Assembly (NCBI GenBank): GCA_905221605.1
Contig: CAJNDS010000161.1
Coordinates: forward strand, 185,001-211,618
Reading direction: 5' to 3'
DNA length: 26,618 bases
Origin: Symbiodinium natans
Taxonomy: Eukaryota > Sar > Dinophyceae > Suessiales > Symbiodiniaceae
Position 1 is the first letter of the stretch. Each line of letters begins with the position of its first letter. The position numbers were made by a program, and so were the translations under genes. The notes beneath the pieces are model-generated. The model searched no databases. It was not told the DNA's origin and saw only the letters and a program-made list of their open reading frames with translations. Shown here piece after piece: positions 23,061 to 26,618 of the stretch.

Positions 23061-23523
23061 AGAGAATGGCATTGTAGGAGCCTGTACCTAGAATTCGGAG
23101 GATTGGCTTCTTGCAGACAGGACTATGGCTTAATCCAGCCGCACACCGCCTTCAAGACAGAAGAAACAGGAGCGGCTGCCCTGTGCCCTGGTAGATAGAC
23201 AGCATGCGCCGGCAAATCTGCGAGCCTCGCGCTCAATGAGTTTCCACTGCACATTTTAGGCCCTGGGATTGTTGAGGATTGAGGGCATGGCGCAGATCAT
23301 CCACTCACGTGCGTGAGCCTCAAGGATACAGACTAGGATGGAATCGGGTATGTCCGTCGCAGCAGAAGTCTCCTTCATAGTGGCCATATCAGTTGCACCA
23401 CTCGCATGAACCCGGATCCTGGCTGCAGAAAGCCATGAGACATAACAATATTCGGACTAACATGAACACTAATAAAAACCTAGTATGCATTGGGATGTTC
23501 CCCCCTTATACTAACAGTCCTTA

Positions 23524-23558
23524 ATAGGGATTATAGTACCCCCTACTATACTCCCTAT
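23524..23558. repeat. 15-bp inverted repeat in an AT-rich stretch
   Basis: Arms at 23524-23538 and 23544-23558 are complementary except at one position, with a CCCCC loop. It could form a cruciform or RNA hairpin. Not linked to any gene. Confidence 0.75.
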
Positions 23559-23675
23559 GAAAGGGGAAACAATGTATAATGACACCAGCAAAGTTGCTTA
23601 AACCCGAATACCTTTGTCAAAGGCCCCTAGCCCAAACCACTACAACCCTTTGCCCAGGAACACCCGGGCTTGAAT

Positions 23676-23718
23676 TCGGGTTTAGGGTTCAGGGTTCAGG
23701 GTTTAAAATTTCGGGTTT
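23676..23718 (+). repeat. Degenerate TTTAGGG array
   Basis: About five units with TTCAGGG and other variants and an AAAATTTC interruption. Confidence 0.75.
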
Positions 23719-23835
23719 AGGTTTCTGCCTGCCAATGCCATGATGGAGGGCTCTGCGGCTAGCTTGCGTCCAGCACCCGCTGCAGTTGCCAGCCCGGCTT
23801 GGGGAGCACTCGGCTTAGGGTGGAAGTGGATACCC

Positions 23836-23955
23836 TACTTGGAGGTTCGTGGTACTTATTAACCAATTGTAACTGTAATTACTTATAACATCTTATGACT
23901 GCACTGTTGGTTAATACTGTACTATGGGTTAATAAGTACCATGAACCTCCAAGTA
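23836..23955. mobile_element. MITE-like element 1
   Basis: 120 bp with terminal inverted repeats of 29 bp (23836-23864 and 23927-23955) matching at 28 of 29 positions. Ends are TACTTGGAGG / CCTCCAAGTA. The AT-rich interior has no coding capacity. No clear target-site duplication beyond a possible TA. A telomere-like CCCTAAACCCC follows directly. Consistent with a non-autonomous DNA transposon. Confidence 0.8.
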
Positions 23956-23973
23956 AGCCCTAAACCCCAAACC

Positions 23974-24031
23974 CTGAATCCCAAGAAGGTTCGCTTGCAT
24001 GCCTGAATCCTAAAGAGGTTCGCTTGCATGT
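23974..24031 (+). repeat. Two tandem 29-bp units
   Basis: 23974-24002 and 24003-24031 match at 25 of 29 positions; both contain GGTTCGCTTGCATG. A local tandem duplication. Confidence 0.85.
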
Positions 24032-24167
24032 CGCAGAGACTGCACGTTGAGTGCCAAGGTTTGGCCGCACCATGGCAGCCTCGGCTGCTGTGCGCACGCG
24101 CACGTACCACTGCAGAAGCCCGTTCAGCCACCAATGTTCCGCGCTGAGCGGCGGTCTGGTGTACCTC

Positions 24168-24188
24168 GGTTTAGGGTTTAGGGTTTAG
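24168..24188 (+). repeat. Short TTTAGGG array (counterpart of 6951-7020)
   Basis: Three units at nearly the same place in copy B as the ten-unit array in copy A. Confidence 0.85.
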
Positions 24189-24749
24189 AGACGCTGCCAG
24201 GGTCATTGATGCGCAGGCTTCGTTTGTTCCTTTCAGGACAGGACTACGCGCACGCATGCTGTAACTAGCTGTGCAGACGCCAGTATTCGGAAGCCAAGTT
24301 TCCGAATCAAGGAACCCCTGCTTTAAGAATTGACAAACCTGCAATTTGAGCTACTGACGTCCGGTTCCAAGTTGCCAAATCTGCATAGGCTGCAAAATAT
24401 CGCGGTTCCGAAGTGGTTCAATTCACAACCTAACTCGAGTCAGCAGTAGTCGCGCAAAGACTCATCCTCGGCGCTCTATATCCTGGCCGTCTGATAAACT
24501 CCGCGATATGGAGTTCCGAGTCGGGTTCGTGGTTTCTGAATCAAGCCTCGTGTTCTAAATGAAGTTTCCGGTAGTCTCCCCAACCCTCTCACCCCACCCT
24601 GCCTTCCCTCTCCTGTCAGCTCTTCTCAGGCCATATGCTGGACCCTTCAGCGACCCAAACCTGACTTTGCAGGACCAGCGAGCTGTCAAATATGGCTGTC
24701 AATGCCAAGAGCATTCTCTCTCTGCGTCTCCCTCTCTCTCTCTCTCTCT

Positions 24750-24797
<48 letters not shown>

Positions 24798-24946
24798 GTG
24801 TCTCTCAAGATTATGTGGGTGTTTTCCAACATAGAGTAGTCCCCCAGAAGGATATCCAAACCTTGGGAAACCCACAAGCGATCCCCTGCTAGTGACGGTG
24901 ACAAAGCAAGTCCTCCAGAAGAACGACGTACGACTTGGCGGGAGCC
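24189..24946. other. Duplicated spacer with CT microsatellite
   Basis: Matches 7021-7836. Open frames here are short and pass through the CT repeat; none is shared with copy A. No gene called. Confidence 0.5.
24715..24794 (+). repeat. Interrupted (CT)n microsatellite
   Basis: About 80 bp of CT dinucleotides with one poly-T interruption near 24749-24755. The matching site in copy A has only TTCTCTCTTG, so it expanded after duplication. Confidence 0.95.
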
Positions 24947-24988
24947 AGGGTTTAGGGTTTAGGGTTTAGGGTTTAGGGTTTAGGGTTC
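24947..24988 (+). repeat. Interstitial TTTAGGG array
   Basis: Six perfect units. Copy A carries an array of opposite orientation nearby (7837-7963). Confidence 0.93.
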
Positions 24989-25398
24989 GAGGGCGGGTCG
25001 GCATGGGTGATGCTTCCGAAATCCGAAATCCAACATCTTCCCGAAGCAGCGAGGGTTTGGGCTTCTTGCGGGTTGAAGGTTCAGGAGCTACCTAGAACCA
25101 GCAGTTCTCAAGGGGTGTTGCTAGGACCTAGGAGAGCCTTTGCCGCGGCTTTGTTGTCTTATACTGCCTCAAGGAGATAGCGGACAAAGTGGGCGGCTGA
25201 GCTTACGCAGTGCGTAAGGGGCAGGAGGGCGTGGGAGTTGACAGTCTGTCGCAGTCTGCCGGCTCCAGCGATGACCGAAGTCAGGTAGTTCAAGGCTTAT
25301 CTGCTGCACGAGCCTTTTTCTTAGCTGCACTCCAAATGGGTTAAAACATGCTGGGCTCCCAAGGCGAAGCCAGTTTGCAAATTTTCCCTCCACCCTCC
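24989..25398. other. Spacer, mostly duplicated
   Basis: 25005-25260 matches 7966-8275, without the array found there at 8064-8129. Past 25260 the sequence is unique and contains no recognisable gene. Confidence 0.5.
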
Positions 25399-25490
25399 AC
25401 CCTAAACCCTAAACCCTAAACCCTAAACCCTAAACCCTAAACCCTAAACCCTAAACCCTAAACCCTAAACCCTAAACCCTAAACCTTAAA
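25399..25490 (-). repeat. Interstitial CCCTAAA array
   Basis: Thirteen units, all perfect but the last (CCTTAAA). Confidence 0.97.
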
Positions 25491-25601
25491 CGCAGCTCCC
25501 AAGCCTACATAGTTTGAGGGTCTCAGGCCAACGCTCTCCAGCAGCAGATTGACGAGAATGCGGGGCGTCAGAAGGCCTTGTGTTGAAGATGGGAACCCCG
25601 A

Positions 25602-25673
25602 GGTTTAGGGTTTAGGGTTTAGGGTTTAGGGTTTAGGGTGCTTAGGGTTTAGGGTTTAGGGTTGAGGGTTCAG
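25602..25673 (+). repeat. Interstitial TTTAGGG array
   Basis: About nine units with one TGCTTAGGG interruption. Separated from the opposite-strand array at 25399-25490 by 111 bp. Confidence 0.93.
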
Positions 25674-25930
25674 GTTTCAGGTAATTTGAGATGGGACGTC
25701 TCCGAAAAAGCAGGCAATGGTGCCTCTGCTCATGGTACGCTTGCTTGGATCTGGTCCTTGGGACATTCCATCTATATCCCCCTTGGGATTTTTCATTTTT
25801 GCGGATATAAAACCCCAGAGGATACTGAACATATTATATTTATTCTGGTTCTAAGGGGAGTATAGCCATAGGGTTTGCCAGGGCTTGTGTCGAAAAGCGC
25901 TTCCTGCAAGAGGGCTTCCGTGTTGCACCC
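25674..25930. other. Spacer without a recognised gene
   Basis: A 67-codon plus-strand frame (25662-25865) starts inside the telomeric array and has no domain. Part of the stretch (25770-25860) is AT-rich. No gene called. Confidence 0.4.
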
Positions 25931-26037
25931 TACTCGGAAGCCATTTTGACTTAGTAAGTCTACTTAGTCTGCCCTTTAAAACCCTTCAAGAACCAACTAA
26001 GTAACCCTACTTACTAAGTCAGAAGTGCTTCCAAGTA
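25931..26037. mobile_element. MITE-like element 2
   Basis: 107 bp with terminal inverted repeats of 29 bp (25931-25959 and 26009-26037) matching at 25 of 29 positions. It shares its outer 9-10 bases, TACTYGGARG, and its flanks (ACCC left, AGCCCTA right) with element 1; the inner arms differ. Probably the same superfamily. No coding capacity. Confidence 0.75.
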
Positions 26038-26158
26038 AGCCCTACACCCCAAGCCCTAAACCCTAAGCCCTAAACCCTAAACCCTAAACCCTGAACCCTA
26101 GACCCTACACCCTAAACCCTAAACCCAAGACCCAAAACCCTAAACCCTAAACCCTAGG
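26038..26158 (-). repeat. CCCTAAA array with variants
   Basis: About 16 units, including CCCTAAG, CCCTACA, CCCTAGA and CCCAAGA forms. Confidence 0.9.
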
Positions 26159-26246
26159 CCCGTCTCGAGCATTGGTCCCGAGAGGCCGAGCTTCGCGCAG
26201 CGATGGAGTCGAAGCACCGGGAGGCCTCAACAGCAATAGGGTACCG

Positions 26247-26431
26247 GGTTTAGGGTTCAGGGTGTATAGGGTTTTTAGGGTTATAGGGTTTTTAGGGTTA
26301 TAGGGTTTATAGGGTTTATAGGGTTTATAGGGTTTATAAGGTTTATAGGGTTTCTAGGGTTTCTAGGGTTTTTTTGGGCTTCTAGGGTTTACAGGGTTTA
26401 TAGCGTTTAGGGTTTCGGGTTTCGGGTTTAG
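26247..26431 (+). repeat. Variant telomere-like array (TTTATAGGG)
   Basis: About 20 units dominated by the 9-mer TTTATAGGG, with TTTTTAGGG, TTTCTAGGG and TTTCGGG forms. A distinct repeat lineage from the 7-mer arrays elsewhere. Confidence 0.85.
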
Positions 26432-26618
26432 AACAGGTGTCGACTTGTCACACCAGGACAGGGTTTCGGGCCTTTAGGGTGGAGGCTCTGAGGAAGCTGG
26501 GCATCTTCGAGCCCATGTGGGAGTTTACGAAAGTAACGGACCCCAACTATAGACCCCCAAATAGTAGGACTCCCTTAAATAAGGATCCCACGAAGGTACC
26601 CCTAATTTCACAATCCCC
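26432..26618. other. Terminal spacer
   Basis: Unique-looking sequence to the window end; no gene or repeat recognised. Confidence 0.4.

Larger units (their letters stand above)
22665..23675. other. Gene-poor duplicated spacer
   Basis: 22726-23060 resembles 2690-3050, and from 23156 the sequence matches copy A from 6230. No open frame with a domain was found. About 23450-23600 is AT-rich and contains a hairpin (23524-23558). Confidence 0.5.
23156..25260 (+). repeat. Segmental duplication, copy B (long part)
   Basis: Counterpart of 6230-8275, with the same order and orientation of anchor words over about 2.1 kb. Differences include a MITE-like insertion (23836-23955), a CT microsatellite expansion (24715-24794) and different telomeric arrays. 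Confidence 0.85.

Noticed and set aside
25931-25955. Spliced-leader relic (AGCCATTTTG followed by ACTTAG)
   Set aside because: Ten bases match the leader interior, but the stretch lies in the inverted end of MITE-like element 2 and the leader's 3' end does not match.
1-26618. CRISPR array
   Set aside because: The repeats are 7-bp telomeric units without regular unique spacers. The spacer-like intervals between C and G arrays are flanked by inverted, not direct, repeats.

Overview
The window looks like nuclear DNA of a dinoflagellate, most likely a Symbiodiniaceae-type alga, but this is an inference from several clues and not proven. The clues are about 30 interstitial arrays of the plant/alveolate telomere repeat TTTAGGG/CCCTAAA, a very large single-ORF Ty1/copia polyprotein with extra enzyme-like domains, a 12-nt match to the 3' end of the dinoflagellate spliced leader inside the LTRs, and a long FNIP-type leucine-rich repeat protein. 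No prokaryotic operon features, rRNA or convincing tRNA gene were seen. All statements come from reading the sequence by eye; no alignment or database search was run.

Layout. Positions 1-8130 are a gene-poor mosaic of short unique or dispersed segments separated by telomeric arrays in both orientations, with several microsatellites and minisatellites. Positions 8130-9206 hold a short myristoylation-type ORF (8475-8684) and the leader of the one clear host gene, a 783-aa ubiquitin-like plus FNIP/LRR repeat protein (9207-11558, +). Positions 11559-12738 return to the telomeric mosaic. Positions 12739-22649 are a complete Ty1/copia LTR retrotransposon of 9,911 bp: identical 221-bp LTRs, a TAGGG target-site duplication, a copia-like half-tRNA primer site, one intact polyprotein ORF of 3,073 aa from the first ATG, and a polypurine tract. 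It landed inside a TTTAGGG array. Positions 22650-26618 are again telomeric mosaic, with two small inverted-repeat (MITE-like) elements.

The most interesting object is the retrotransposon. Besides Gag, protease, integrase, reverse transcriptase and RNase H, its polyprotein contains a cytosine-C5 DNA methyltransferase-like domain between protease and integrase, a 2-oxoglutarate/Fe(II) dioxygenase-like domain (HxD...H...R) between integrase and reverse transcriptase, two tandem aspartic-protease-like domains, and a C-terminal tail with predicted membrane segments and a possible zinc site. A base-methylating and a base-oxidising domain in one polyprotein suggests an element that could modify its own or host DNA. 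That matters in dinoflagellates, whose DNA carries 5-methylcytosine and 5-hydroxymethyluracil.

The second theme is architecture. Segments at about 843-8275 recur in the same order and orientation at about 11890-25260, so the window appears to be a diverged tandem segmental duplication around the FNIP gene, with the retrotransposon inserted in the second copy. Comparing the copies shows telomeric arrays present in one and absent in the other. One array (12292-12470) is flanked by a 13-bp direct duplication, and CCCTAAA and TTTAGGG arrays repeatedly bracket spacers of about 90-140 bp. Together these point to repeated insertion of telomeric DNA during evolution.
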